A stretch of 64,000 nt of DNA. Origin: Bacteroidales bacterium (lineage in GTDB: Bacteria > Bacteroidota > Bacteroidia > Bacteroidales > UBA932). A program made the translations under genes and the position numbers. The notes below the pieces were generated by a model. That model made no database searches and was not told the origin of the DNA. It worked only from the letters and a program-made list of their open reading frames with translations. Where the stretch lies: contig JAFVQD010000011.1 in the NCBI GenBank assembly GCA_017504965.1, positions 1 through 64,000 on the forward strand, written 5' to 3'. This document shows positions 1-10,068 of the stretch, one piece after another (positions within the stretch are counted from its first letter, which is position 1; each line of letters begins with the position of its first letter).

Positions 1-1733
1 AATTGGAGGGTCCAGTACATCACATTCTTGTTAAGGGTATTCTTCTTCAGGATGGACTCCAGATTGTCGAGTTTGATGATTCCGGCAGAGATCTTGGTAT
101 AGAGTTCATCCTTATTGTTCATATTGTAGGCCTCAAGGAGTTTTTTCAGCACTCTGTTCTGAGGTTTGACTCCGAATTTGGCAAGCTCCTCTTCCAGAAT
201 ATCCTGTCCCTTTTTCAGAGATGCTGCGATAGCATCCTTGATGTGGTCAAATACGATGGCGCGAGCTTTTCCGGTCTTGAGGAAGTCTAGCCACTCCCTT
301 TGAGGCCTCTGGGACTCTGCTGTAATGATCTCCACCTGATCGCCGTTTCTTAATACCTGCGAAAGTGGGACAAGTTTCATATTGACCTTCGCCGCGATGG
401 CGTGATTACCCACCTGTGTGTGGATGTAGTAGGCGAAGTCAAGCGCTGTGGCCCCTTTGGGGAGGGTCTTGGATTCCCCTTTCGGTGTGAAAACATAGAT
501 CTCCGATCCGAGGAGGCTCTCGTGGAATTTGTCGAGGAATTTGAGTGCATTTGCATCGGGGTTCTCCAGTACATCACGGACCATATCGAGCCAGTGGTCC
601 ATCTTCTGCTCTACACCTTGAGAGCCGCTGTCTATACCTTGCTGCTTGTATGACCAGTGTGCTGCAATACCCCTCTCTGCGATGGCATTCATCCTCTCGG
701 AACGGATCTGCACCTCTATCCAGTTACCGGTATTGCTCATCACTGTACAGTGAAGTGCCTCATAACCGTTTGATTTAGGCTGTGATACCCAGTCTCTGAT
801 TCTGTCTGTCTTCGAGCGGTAGATTCCGGTTACCAAGGCGTAAATATGCCAGGCCTGTGTCCTCTCATCAAACCCTTCGAGAGGCTTGAAGATGATGCGG
901 ACTGCGTACAGGTCAAATATCTGCTCGAAAGATACCCCTTTGGTAGCCATCTTTTTCCAGATGGAGTAGGGGGTCTTGGTCCTCTTGAGGACTGAGAACT
1001 GGAACCCCTCGTCGCTCAGCACCTTGACTATAGGCTCAAGAAATGTGTCCATCTGGCAGTCTTTGCGGCTCACCATATCGTCAATTCTCGCCTTGATCTG
1101 AGCATAGGCCTCGGGCTCCCTTGTCTTCAGCCAGATGTTCTCCATCTCCGATTTCATACTGTAAAGACCGAGTCTGTGGGCCAGAGGGACGAAGATGTAC
1201 ATAGTCTCGCTCAGAATTTTGTCCTTCTTGTGTCCTGGCATCGAATCGATGGTCCTGACATTGTGAAGGCGGTCTGCCAGTTTGATGAGGACGACGCGAA
1301 CATCCTCATTCAGAGTCAGGAGGATCCTTTTGAAATTCTCCGCCTGCATATTGGCACCAGGACCTGTGTCGAGGGCAGCCTTGATCTTGGTCAGACCATC
1401 CACAAGTGATGCGATCTTGTATCCGAAGAGTCTCTCGATGTCGGGCACAGTGTAGTCTGTGTCCTCCACCACATCGTGAAGAAGTGCAGCCGCTATCGAC
1501 TTGTATCCGAGTCCTATCTCCTGAACCACTATTTTGGCCACCTGGATAGGGTGAATAATATAAGGTATCCCCGAACGGCGGCGGACACCCTTATGTGCCT
1601 CATTTGCGAACTCGAATGCCTTTATGACACCTTCGTACTCCTCTTGAGTGGCACATCTTTTCATACTGACCACTCTCAGTTCTTCAAACTCCTGATTAAT
1701 GAGATCGTAATCTTCCTGTGTAAATTCTGCCAT
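1..1733 (-). CDS. RelA/SpoT-family (p)ppGpp synthetase/hydrolase, 3' end cut by window edge
   Basis: This encodes the stringent-response enzyme that makes and degrades (p)ppGpp. The reading frame begins at the ATG at 1733-1731 and stays open to base 1, giving 577 residues; the C-terminal part lies outside the window. The N-terminus has the HD hydrolase domain: HPIQVA at about 61-66 and HDVVEDT at about 86-92, with intact metal-binding His and Asp, so the protein is probably bifunctional. A synthetase segment follows (EVQIRSERM is readable near 694-720), then a TGS region near 300-480. The start is 2 bases from the hydG stop codon, so the gene looks like the last member of the ligA-led run. 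Bacteroidales often carry one long Rel enzyme, but whether this is the only copy cannot be told here. Family assignment is firm; hydrolase activity is inferred from the HD residues. Confidence 0.93.
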   Translation of the reverse strand, partial: MAEFTQEDYDLINQEFEELRVVSMKRCATQEEYEGVIKAFEFANEAHKGVRRRSGIPYIIHPIQVAKIVVQEIGLGYKSIAAALLHDVVEDTDYTVPDIERLFGYKIASLVDGLTKIKAALDTGPGANMQAENFKRILLTLNEDVRVVLIKLADRLHNVRTIDSMPGHKKDKILSETMYIFVPLAHRLGLYSMKSEMENIWLKTREPEAYAQIKARIDDMVSRKDCQMDTFLEPIVKVLSDEGFQFSVLKRTKTPYSIWKKMATKGVSFEQIFDLYAVRIIFKPLEGFDERTQAWHIYALVTGIYRSKTDRIRDWVSQPKSNGYEALHCTVMSNTGNWIEVQIRSERMNAIAERGIAAHWSYKQQGIDSGSQGVEQKMDHWLDMVRDVLENPDANALKFLDKFHESLLGSEIYVFTPKGESKTLPKGATALDFAYYIHTQVGNHAIAAKVNMKLVPLSQVLRNGDQVEIITAESQRPQREWLDFLKTGKARAIVFDHIKDAIAASLKKGQDILEEELAKFGVKPQNRVLKKLLEAYNMNNKDELYTKISAGIIKLDNLESILKKNTLNKNVMYWTLQ

Positions 1734-1735
1734 AA

Positions 1736-3136
1736 TTAATAAAGTATATCGCGTGTACCTTTTTTAATTCTTTCTAATCTCTGTCGTATGTCCTCTTTCT
1801 GCTCTTCGCTAGGTAGCATCTCTATCTCCCTTTCTATCAGGTCATATCCCACCTTTTTGGTCTCCTCTGAAGAGTAGTCTTCCAGATACTCAGCCAGTGT
1901 GAGGAGCCCATTTCTGGTGCAGAACTTCTTGATGAATCCCGGAATGGCATACTCCATAAAGTGTGTCCCTGTCCTCCCTACACGGTAGCAGGCGGTACAG
2001 AAACTGGGGATAAAGTCCCTCGAAAGGAGCCACCTCATCACCTCGTCCAGATTACGGGTGTCCCCTACAGCAAACTGCTCTTTCTTCAGATCCTGCTCAT
2101 CACCTTTCCGCTCCTGATTGTAGCCGCCGATCTCCAGTTTGGTCCCTGCATCTATCTGGCTCACACCGAACTCCATCACCTCATCCCTGATCGCTTTTGA
2201 TTCGCGGGCGGTCATAATAAGACCTGTATATGGGACGGCAAGCCTTAGGATAGCCACCAGTTTCTTGAAATCGTCGTCACTCACCCTGTAGGGGAGATCG
2301 AGGTTAAGGCCATTGGCGGGCTGTATCCTCGGGAAACTGATGGTGTGGGGCCCTACGCCGTAAGTCTTCTGCAGATATATGGCGTGAGATACAAGTCCCA
2401 TCAGATCAAATCTCCAGTCGTATAGTCCGAACAGTGCGCCGATCCCCATATCATCGATACCACCTTCGAAAGCTCTGTCCATAGCGTGCAGCCTCCAGAA
2501 ATAGTCGCTCTTGGGACTTCCTGCCGGGTGGTATTTGGCGTAGGTCTCCTGATGGTAAGTCTCCTGGAATACCTGGAATGTCCCGATTCCGGCCTCTTTT
2601 ACTGTTCTGAACCCCTCCACATCGAGAGGTGCAGCGTTAATGTTTACCCTGCGGATCTCACCATTGCCCGATTTGACCGAATAGGCGGTTTTGACGGTCT
2701 GCGCTATGAACTCGGGTGTATATTTGGGGTGCTCCCCATAAACGAGGATAAGCCTCTTGTGCCCCTCGTTCTCCAGTGCCACGATCTCATCCTCCAGCTC
2801 CTGCTGGCTCAATGTGTGGCGTACGGTGGTATTGAGGGTGCTGCGGAAACCGCAATATTTGCAGTTGTTTATGCAGTAGTTTCCTATATATAGTGGGGCA
2901 AAAAGGACTATCCTATTGCCATAAATGGACTTTTTCAGCTCTTTGGCGGTGGCAAATAGTTCATCCAGCCCCTCTTTTGACTTTATGGCAATAAGGGCAG
3001 CCACCTCCTCCAGATTGAGGGCTTGTTTCTCTCTGCTCTTGGCAAATATCTCTCTGCATCTGACCAGATCCTCGGCAGTGCTGCCGATAAGGGAGTGGAT
3101 ATATGCCTCGTCTATGAAATTTTTATATTCGCTCAT
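1736..3136 (-). CDS. hydG: [FeFe]-hydrogenase maturase HydG (radical SAM tyrosine lyase)
   Basis: HydG cleaves tyrosine to p-cresol and makes the CO and CN- ligands of the hydrogenase H-cluster. The 466-residue protein has the radical-SAM CX3CX2C cluster motif at C88, C92 and C95 and the HydG-specific C-terminal CX2CX22C motif at C380, C383 and C406. The second motif binds the auxiliary cluster and separates HydG from the thiamine enzyme ThiH. Its ATG overlaps the stop of the yihY-like gene (ATGA), and relA/spoT starts 2 bases after its stop. HydE, HydF and hydrogenase structural genes are not in this window, so they must be elsewhere if the pathway is complete. The odd point is the placement between a membrane protein and the stringent-response gene. 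Identification is strong. Confidence 0.93.
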   Translation of the reverse strand: MSEYKNFIDEAYIHSLIGSTAEDLVRCREIFAKSREKQALNLEEVAALIAIKSKEGLDELFATAKELKKSIYGNRIVLFAPLYIGNYCINNCKYCGFRSTLNTTVRHTLSQQELEDEIVALENEGHKRLILVYGEHPKYTPEFIAQTVKTAYSVKSGNGEIRRVNINAAPLDVEGFRTVKEAGIGTFQVFQETYHQETYAKYHPAGSPKSDYFWRLHAMDRAFEGGIDDMGIGALFGLYDWRFDLMGLVSHAIYLQKTYGVGPHTISFPRIQPANGLNLDLPYRVSDDDFKKLVAILRLAVPYTGLIMTARESKAIRDEVMEFGVSQIDAGTKLEIGGYNQERKGDEQDLKKEQFAVGDTRNLDEVMRWLLSRDFIPSFCTACYRVGRTGTHFMEYAIPGFIKKFCTRNGLLTLAEYLEDYSSEETKKVGYDLIEREIEMLPSEEQKEDIRQRLERIKKGTRDILY

Positions 3137-4035
3137 TTTCGTCTCCTCAGTAAATTAAGTTTGTTCAGATCGGACAAGTGGAACTCTTTGGAGAACTTGT
3201 CCAGATTCTGTATCGAATAGGATACCTGGGCACCTATTATGATAATATACCATCCCATATTCACCCATACCATAAAGAGGGGGATGGCTGCAAAAACACC
3301 ATAAACAGCATTCATCCTCGATACAAACACCTGTGTCTCGAGGTATAAGAACTGGACCACGCTGAATGCAAACGCAGCGGCGAGGGCAGCCTTGAATGCA
3401 TTTCTGAACTTCACCTTGGCGTTGGGGATGAACTTGAACATACAGGCGAACAGGAGGGCGGCAAATCCGTAAAAGATGAGCCACTTGAGGATCTCCCTCA
3501 TATTCAGCAGAGGTATCTCCACCATCCACATATTCTTGATGCCGTCCGATATGGCGATCGCCATCACCAGGAACAATATCACCATAAATGGGGCCAGCAG
3601 AAGGATGGTCATATATGATATGGCCCTTTTCCACCACACCCTCGATGTCTCCACGTGCCAGATGTTGTTGAATGTCCTCTCCACGCACAGCATAAGCCAT
3701 ATCACCAGCCATACAAAGACGCCGAAGGAGATGAATCCATAGATATTGTCATCAGACATATCGATGATATTGTTGGCAAAATTCAGGAATGTATTTATCG
3801 TCTCCTGATTTGAGAAGTATCTGTATATCAAGTCATACAGGAAATTGCTTATCCCGAAACCGTTAGTGATGCTGAAAATTACGGCGATAAGTGGGACAAT
3901 GGACATAGTGGAGAAGAAACTCAGAGCCACAGCCTGCCAGTTAAGCCCCAGCTGGCTGAATTTCTCCAGAGTAAATGCGACAATCTTCAGCTGCCGCTTT
4001 CCCCATTTCATAAATTTTTCAACCCTTTGTCCCAT
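3133..4035 (-). CDS. YihY/BrkB-family integral membrane protein
   Basis: This 300-residue protein belongs to the YihY/BrkB (formerly 'RNase BN') family of inner-membrane proteins, whose biochemical role is not settled. Visible family features are a first hydrophobic segment after a basic amphipathic N-terminus, the FNNIWHVE motif near residue 140, and a C-terminal block with YGVFAAIPLFMVW followed by a final membrane segment. About six hydrophobic stretches can be counted. The gene starts 12 bases after the flavodiiron-protein stop and its TGA overlaps the hydG ATG, which suggests translational coupling with hydG. No function linking it to hydrogenase maturation is claimed; the coupling may simply reflect operon packing. 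Confidence 0.88.
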   Translation of the reverse strand: MGQRVEKFMKWGKRQLKIVAFTLEKFSQLGLNWQAVALSFFSTMSIVPLIAVIFSITNGFGISNFLYDLIYRYFSNQETINTFLNFANNIIDMSDDNIYGFISFGVFVWLVIWLMLCVERTFNNIWHVETSRVWWKRAISYMTILLLAPFMVILFLVMAIAISDGIKNMWMVEIPLLNMREILKWLIFYGFAALLFACMFKFIPNAKVKFRNAFKAALAAAFAFSVVQFLYLETQVFVSRMNAVYGVFAAIPLFMVWVNMGWYIIIIGAQVSYSIQNLDKFSKEFHLSDLNKLNLLRRRK

Positions 4036-4047
4036 ACTCTCATCGTA

Positions 4048-5229
4048 TTATAGTCTGCTTGCAAAGTCTGCTGCGAACTCCTTCACACCCTGAAGCTTGT
4101 CATCTGTGGTGACACCGAACAGCTCCACACTCTTCTCGGTAGGGGTGATCTTGATCGCCTCAAGTTCTTTTTTAAGTGTCTTCACACCGGCACCGTTCCA
4201 GGATGATGAGCCGAATACACCCACCACTTTGTTTTTAGGATTTGCTACAGATATTTCGTGTACCAGGTGGTGCATCATAGGGTGCATCTGGCCATTGTAT
4301 GCACAGGTGCCGAGGATAAGACCATTGTACTCCCAGATCTCATTGATAAGGTATGATACGTGTGTCTTCGATACATCGAATACACGGATATTCTTTACAC
4401 CCTCCTGAGCCAATGCACGAGCTATCTTGTCAGCCATCTTCTCGGTATTTCCATACATAGAGGCGTAGATGATGACTACACCTTTCTCAGCCTGATGGGT
4501 GCTCCATCTGTTATACAATGAGAGCACTTTCCCTGGATTCTCTCTCCAGATAGGGCCGTGTGAAGGGCAGATAATCTTGATCTCCAGACCTCCAAGTTTC
4601 TGGAATGCACCCTGAACCTTGTCGCTCCATTTGCCCACGATATTTGAGTAATATCTCCTCATCTCTGTGAGATAGAATTTGTCGAAGTCGATCTCGTCAT
4701 CGAAAATGCCTCCGTCCAGTGTGCCGAAGCCGCCGAATGCGTCACAAGAGAAGAGAACTTTGTCGGTGGTGTCGTATGTCACCATAGTCTCAGGCCAGTG
4801 TACCCAAGGGACCCAGGCAAATGTCAGTACGTGGTGTCCGAGGCTCAGTGTGCTCCCATCCATCACCTCGAGTTTCTGCTCCTGAGGGACAGCGTAGTAA
4901 TTGGCCAGAAGCTTGAATGTGGTACAGTTACCCACTACTGTCACATCGGGATATGTTCTGAGGATCTCCCCGATCATACTTGAGTGGTCAGGCTCCAGGT
5001 GGTTGATGATCAGATACTCAAGAGGTCTCCCTTCGAGAATGGTAGCGATATTTGTAAGATAATCGGGATCTGAACCGTATTCGAGTGTATCCACCAGAGC
5101 AGGATGCTCATCAGCGATAAGATATGAATTATAGGATACTCCGTAGGGGAGTGGCCAGTTATTCTCAAACAGGTGCTTCTTTCTGTCGTTGGTCCCGATG
5201 TAATGGATCTTATTTGAAATAAGTGTCAT
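4048..5229 (-). CDS. Flavodiiron protein (A-type flavoprotein, FprA/ROO family)
   Basis: This 393-residue cytoplasmic protein should reduce O2 to water, or NO to N2O, using a diiron centre and FMN. The N-terminal metallo-beta-lactamase-like domain shows the ligand set HLEPDH near residue 85, VHWPETM near 150, CDAFGGF near 170 and CPSHGPIW near 230. The C-terminal flavodoxin domain begins near 255 with the FMN phosphate-binding loop YASMYGNTEKMA. In strict anaerobes the family protects oxygen-sensitive enzymes, which fits its position near hydG. It starts 4 bases after the ligA stop and precedes the yihY-like gene by 12 bases. The preferred substrate cannot be read from the sequence. No rubredoxin domain is fused and no partner reductase is adjacent. 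Confidence 0.93.
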   Translation of the reverse strand: MTLISNKIHYIGTNDRKKHLFENNWPLPYGVSYNSYLIADEHPALVDTLEYGSDPDYLTNIATILEGRPLEYLIINHLEPDHSSMIGEILRTYPDVTVVGNCTTFKLLANYYAVPQEQKLEVMDGSTLSLGHHVLTFAWVPWVHWPETMVTYDTTDKVLFSCDAFGGFGTLDGGIFDDEIDFDKFYLTEMRRYYSNIVGKWSDKVQGAFQKLGGLEIKIICPSHGPIWRENPGKVLSLYNRWSTHQAEKGVVIIYASMYGNTEKMADKIARALAQEGVKNIRVFDVSKTHVSYLINEIWEYNGLILGTCAYNGQMHPMMHHLVHEISVANPKNKVVGVFGSSSWNGAGVKTLKKELEAIKITPTEKSVELFGVTTDDKLQGVKEFAADFASRL

Positions 5230-5233
5230 AATC

Positions 5234-7246
<2,013 letters not shown>

Positions 7247-7249
7247 TCA

Positions 7250-7257
7250 CAAATATA
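7250..7257 (-). promoter_or_regulatory. Putative -7 box (TATATTTG) for ligA operon
   Basis: On the minus strand TATATTTG matches the Bacteroidota -7 consensus TAnnTTTG exactly and ends 9 bases before the ligA ATG. No clear TTTG -33 element is visible 19-21 bases upstream. If it is used, the transcript would begin almost at the start codon. Confidence 0.5.
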
Positions 7258-7325
7258 CGAAAAAGAGTGCAATAATCCTCAATAAAAATAGTGCTTATAA
7301 ATTTTTTTAAAATTCTAAGAAGTAT

Positions 7326-7333
7326 TACTTTTG
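7326..7333 (+). promoter_or_regulatory. Putative -7 box (TACTTTTG) for the phosphofructokinase gene
   Basis: TACTTTTG matches TAnnTTTG and lies 29 bases before the ATG at 7363. The expected -33 position is a T-rich run rather than a clean TTTG. It is divergent from the ligA box at 7250-7257. Confidence 0.55.
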
Positions 7334-7362
7334 CGCCGTCAAAAAAATAGAGAGATTTTACA

Positions 7363-8610
7363 ATGAAAGATTCAATTGTTATCCTTACAGGTGGTGGTCC
7401 GGCACCCGGAATCAATACAGTAGTAGGAACTATAGCCAAGACTTTCCTTTCAAAAGGCTATAGAGTAATCGGACTTCACGGTGGTTATTCAGCTATCTTC
7501 TCCAAAGAGCCAAGATACACTGAAATGGACTTCTTCTTAGCAGATTCTATCTTCAATCGCGGTGGTTCATATCTTATGATGAGTCGTTACAAACCCACCC
7601 AGGAAGATTTTGATAAAAACTTCAACGAGACATTCTTCAAAGAGAACAACATCAAACTTTTGGTAACTGTAGGTGGTGACGATACAGCTTCTACAGCTAA
7701 CCGTATCGCCAAATTCCTCAAGAGCAAGAATTATCCTATCCAGAACATCCACGTTCCCAAGACTATCGATAATGACCTTCCTCTTCCTAACAACCAGCCC
7801 ACTTTCGGTTACAACTCAGCCAAGTCTGAGGGTACAAGAGTGGCTACCACAGTTTATGAAGATGCACGTACCAGCGGTACCTGGTATCTGATCTCAGCTA
7901 TGGGCCGTTCAGCAGGACACTTGGCTCTCGGTATAGCAGCTTCTTGCCACTATCCTATGGTAGTTATCCCAGAGATGTTCAACAAGACTGAAGTTTCTAT
8001 CGAGAAGATCGTTAATCTGGCTATCTCTTCTATCATCAAGAGAAAACTTATGGGTGTTACCTATGGTGGCGTAATGATCTCTGAAGGTGTATTCCACATC
8101 CTTAGCGATGAGGACCTCAAGAATTCAGGCGTTACCTTCTCATTCGACGCTCACGGTCACCCAGAGCTTGGTAAAGTGTCTAAAGCACAGGTGTTCAATA
8201 CCGTTCTTGAGAACAAGCTTAAAGCTCTTGGTATCAAAGTTAAGACCCGTCCTGTAGAGATCGGTTACGATGTGAGATGCCAGACCCCAGTAGCATATGA
8301 CCTGACCTACTGTTCACAGCTTGCCTACGGTGTATGGAAGCTCTTCCACGCTGGCGAGACAGGATGTATGGTATATGTCGACGGCAGAGGTGTAGCTTCT
8401 CCTCTTTACCTGACCGACCTTCAGGATCCTGAGACCGGCAAGATTCCACCAAGACTCGTTAACATCGAGAGCGAAGAGGTACAGAACGTATTCAAATACG
8501 AGACACACTACATCAAACCAGAGGATTACGAGGCAGCAAAACAATACCTCGCAAATCCTGAAGAGTACGACTTCTACAAGATCCTTAACTGGGAATATCC
8601 ACAAGACTAA
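7363..8610 (+). CDS. Pyrophosphate-type 6-phosphofructokinase
   Basis: The enzyme phosphorylates fructose 6-phosphate to fructose 1,6-bisphosphate in glycolysis. The 415-residue protein begins with the nucleotide-loop motif GGGPAPGINT (residues 10-19). It carries GGDD at 104-107 and PKTIDND at 132-138. Asp in the second motif position and Lys before TIDND are the substitutions that characterise PPi-dependent enzymes, where ATP-dependent ones have GGDG and PGTIDND. The reaction is therefore probably reversible and PPi-driven. The gene is monocistronic, with a divergent promoter region upstream and a strong intrinsic terminator at 8701-8736. Codon use looks like that of a highly expressed gene (many AAC, ATC, GGT and CGT codons). 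Confidence 0.92.
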   Translation: MKDSIVILTGGGPAPGINTVVGTIAKTFLSKGYRVIGLHGGYSAIFSKEPRYTEMDFFLADSIFNRGGSYLMMSRYKPTQEDFDKNFNETFFKENNIKLLVTVGGDDTASTANRIAKFLKSKNYPIQNIHVPKTIDNDLPLPNNQPTFGYNSAKSEGTRVATTVYEDARTSGTWYLISAMGRSAGHLALGIAASCHYPMVVIPEMFNKTEVSIEKIVNLAISSIIKRKLMGVTYGGVMISEGVFHILSDEDLKNSGVTFSFDAHGHPELGKVSKAQVFNTVLENKLKALGIKVKTRPVEIGYDVRCQTPVAYDLTYCSQLAYGVWKLFHAGETGCMVYVDGRGVASPLYLTDLQDPETGKIPPRLVNIESEEVQNVFKYETHYIKPEDYEAAKQYLANPEEYDFYKILNWEYPQD

Positions 8611-8700
8611 CCAGAATAATAGGGATTACCAGGATTATCAGGATTTCCTGACTTATCCCAGATCTCACGAAGTCATACAGACTGCAGACTAACAAGACCC

Positions 8701-8736
8701 AAAAGGCGATTCCGCACCACGCGAGATCGCCTTTTT
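8701..8736 (+). terminator. Intrinsic terminator downstream of phosphofructokinase
   Basis: The 10-base arm AAAAGGCGAT pairs with ATCGCCTTTT after a 14-base loop, and the second arm runs into a T tract. It is about 90 bases after the stop codon of the phosphofructokinase gene. Confidence 0.85.
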
Positions 8737-8869
8737 TCTTACTCCCCCGTCATCCGAGGCCCCATCAAGTCACACCTGATCAGTCCTTTCCGTCACAATC
8801 CTTTCCGTCACTTCCTTGATCTGGTGACACCGTCATACCCCTGACTTGTTCGGGTGTCTCACCCATTAT

Positions 8870-8906
8870 CTATCCAGGTCCACTTTTTTGTTCAGGACCT
8901 GGATAG
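8870..8906. repeat. Hairpin repeat family B, copy 1
   Basis: The arm CTATCCAGGTCC (8870-8881) pairs perfectly over 12 bases with GGACCTGGATAG (8895-8906) around a 13-base T-rich loop. The stem recurs at 8954-8990. The outermost pair is C-G here and T-A in the other copy, so pairing is kept while sequence changes. It could act as a terminator on either strand but lacks a T tract. Confidence 0.8.
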
Positions 8907-8953
8907 CTGTCAAAAATTAAATACTTGATAATTAGTGCCTTGTAAAAAATGCA

Positions 8954-8990
8954 TTATCCAGGTCCAGCCACTTCTAAAGGACCTGGATAA
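8954..8990. repeat. Hairpin repeat family B, copy 2
   Basis: The arm TTATCCAGGTCC (8954-8965) pairs perfectly with GGACCTGGATAA (8979-8990) around a 13-base loop unrelated to the loop of copy 1. Stem length, loop length and the inner 11 bases are identical between copies; only the outer pair differs, and it does so compensatorily. Confidence 0.8.
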
Positions 8991-9177
8991 AAAGATAGTC
9001 ACTTTGCAATCTCATCAGTATAGACGCTCGCTCCGATTGCTCCGAGCTACTCATCTCACTCACGTCAGCTTGACGGACAACTCTTCCTTTTAGTCGTGCT
9101 ACGCACGCCTAACGTCATCAAACAAAGTCCGGCATTGGCTTCGCCACACACCGACTTACCGTTTACATGTAGGGATG

Positions 9178-9269
9178 TAACAAGGCGTCATCAGACGCCC
9201 CGCGGAGGCCGTGTATTTGCGCAGCAAATACGGCAAGGCCGGGAGCGCTGGTTTGGCGAGAGCCAATAT
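9178..9269. repeat. 92-bp three-hairpin repeat (family A), copy 1
   Basis: The element contains three perfect stems in order: GGCGTC-ATCA-GACGCC, GTATTTGC-GCA-GCAAATAC (with flanking GGCC sequence that can extend it), and TTGGC-GAGA-GCCAA. Copies 2 and 3 are identical to each other. Copy 1 differs from them at only four positions, TT/AA in place of CC/GG, all in the last stem and all preserving base pairs. There is no ORF of its own, no terminal inverted repeat and no visible target-site duplication. The orientation is the same in all three copies. Confidence 0.9.
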
Positions 9270-9311
9270 GAAAGTGCACTCGCTTCCTATACTAATGAGA
9301 TTGATGCCGTT

Positions 9312-9375
9312 ACACTAGACTCGTTCGGGTATCTGAATGAGCATGTCACACCAGACCCCGTTCGGGTGTCTGAAT
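9312..9375. repeat. Near-duplicate 27/28-base units
   Basis: A unit of form ACAC-y-AGAC-n-CGTTCGGGT-r-TCTGAAT occurs at 9312-9338 and again at 9348-9375 with a one-base insertion. A shorter relative with GTTCGGGTGTCT lies near 8848-8859. The second copy can fold as AGAC-C-CC / GG-T-GTCT. The function is unknown. Confidence 0.6.
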
Positions 9376-9382
9376 CGCGAAG

Positions 9383-9505
9383 AGATTAGGCACGAAAATG
9401 GGCCTCCAGGTGGGAAAAGTGTTCCCAATCCCGTCTGGGATAGATGGATTGGGCACACTAATCACTCATAGAAGCACCTGCAGCAAGGATTGATGTGCCT
9501 AATCT
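9383..9505. repeat. Nested inverted repeat
   Basis: AGATTAGGCAC (9383-9393) is the perfect reverse complement of GTGCCTAATCT (9495-9505). Inside lies a second hairpin, GTGT-t-CCCAATCC (9419-9431) with GGATTGGG-c-ACAC (9446-9458). The outer arms could bring the inner hairpin into a three-way structure. No ORF lies inside it. Confidence 0.6.
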
Positions 9506-9540
9506 GTTCGTGATGACATCGCCAAAATCTACCAGAGTGT

Positions 9541-9632
9541 TAACAAGGCGTCATCAGACGCCCCGCGGAGGCCGTGTATTTGCGCAGCAAATACGGCAAG
9601 GCCGGGAGCGCTGGTCCGGCGAGAGCCGGTAT
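9541..9632. repeat. 92-bp three-hairpin repeat (family A), copy 2
   Basis: This copy is identical over 92 bases to copy 3 at 11068-11159. Its terminal hairpin is CCGGC-GAGA-GCCGG. It lies 437 bases upstream of the Rpn-type nuclease gene, which is therefore bracketed by two identical copies. Confidence 0.9.
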
Positions 9633-9679
9633 AAAAGCGGTGAGCACCTGCCTATGTGCGATGGCGCCCTCACACGAGC

Positions 9680-9720
9680 ATCAGAGTGGGGTGCTTGGGC
9701 ATATGGCACCCCGCTCTGAT
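9680..9720. repeat. Long GC-rich hairpin
   Basis: ATCAGAGTGGGGTGC (9680-9694) pairs with GCACCCCGCTCTGAT (9706-9720) over 15 positions with one T-G wobble and an 11-base loop. No T tract follows on either strand, so it is not a standard intrinsic terminator. Confidence 0.7.
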
Positions 9721-9739
9721 ACCACTCTGTCTCTGAGCC

Positions 9740-9776
9740 AGGGGATGGCAAGAGCCATCAAACTCTTGCCTCCCCT
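9740..9776. repeat. Bulged long hairpin
   Basis: AGGGG-AT-GGCAAGAG (9740-9754) pairs with CTCTTGCC-T-CCCCT (9763-9776) around an 8-base loop, giving 13 base pairs with one small internal loop. It lies 19 bases after the preceding hairpin, and no gene starts within 290 bases downstream. Confidence 0.65.
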
Positions 9777-10068
9777 CGCAGAGGCGCTTTCTCTACCACT
9801 GTCTCTGCTTTCACCTCTATCTTACATTCAAATGCGAGAACCTGTCCCCACCCTCAGGTGCAGTAAGTACTTCATCTATCAGATGTTATCAGTTCAAATT
9901 TTATTTATATTTGGAAATACATTATTCCAAAAATGATTTTTTTCACATTTTTAAAATTATGACAGAACGTACAAAAAAGTAAACAGATGAAAGTGTTGTA
10001 GAATCTGACAGAAAAAGTAAATAATAAGTTAGAATATTGCATTCATAGACTTTAAATGATTATTTATT

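Larger units (their letters stand above)
8740..10068. other. Non-coding, palindrome-rich accessory segment
   Basis: About 1.3 kb holds no credible gene. The open frames here run through perfect hairpins and repeat copies and have no recognisable product. Structures seen: a 13-base tandem repeat TCCTTTCCGTCAC at 8784-8796 and 8799-8811; two related 12-bp-stem hairpins (8870-8906, 8954-8990); a TTAG/CGTGC hairpin at 9090-9112; two copies of a 92-bp element (9178-9269, 9541-9632); a near-duplicate 27-28-base unit at 9312-9338 and 9348-9375; a nested inverted repeat at 9383-9505; and two long hairpins at 9680-9720 and 9740-9776. The final 200 bases before the nuclease gene are AT-rich and contain its likely promoter, but no clear box could be assigned. 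Confidence 0.8.

Noticed and set aside
1736-3136. Annotation as ThiH (thiamine synthesis)
   Set aside because: The C-terminal CX2CX22C cluster motif is specific to HydG, and no thi genes are nearby.
3155-3712. 185-codon minus-strand frame overlapping the YihY-like gene in another frame
   Set aside because: The YihY/BrkB protein in the other frame has conserved membrane segments and motifs; this frame has low-complexity composition and no domain.
9096-9936. Open frames of 65-120 codons on both strands in the repeat region
   Set aside because: They run through perfect hairpins and the 92-bp repeat, the same peptide appears in frames of different copies, and none has a recognisable product, so they reflect GC-rich repeat sequence.
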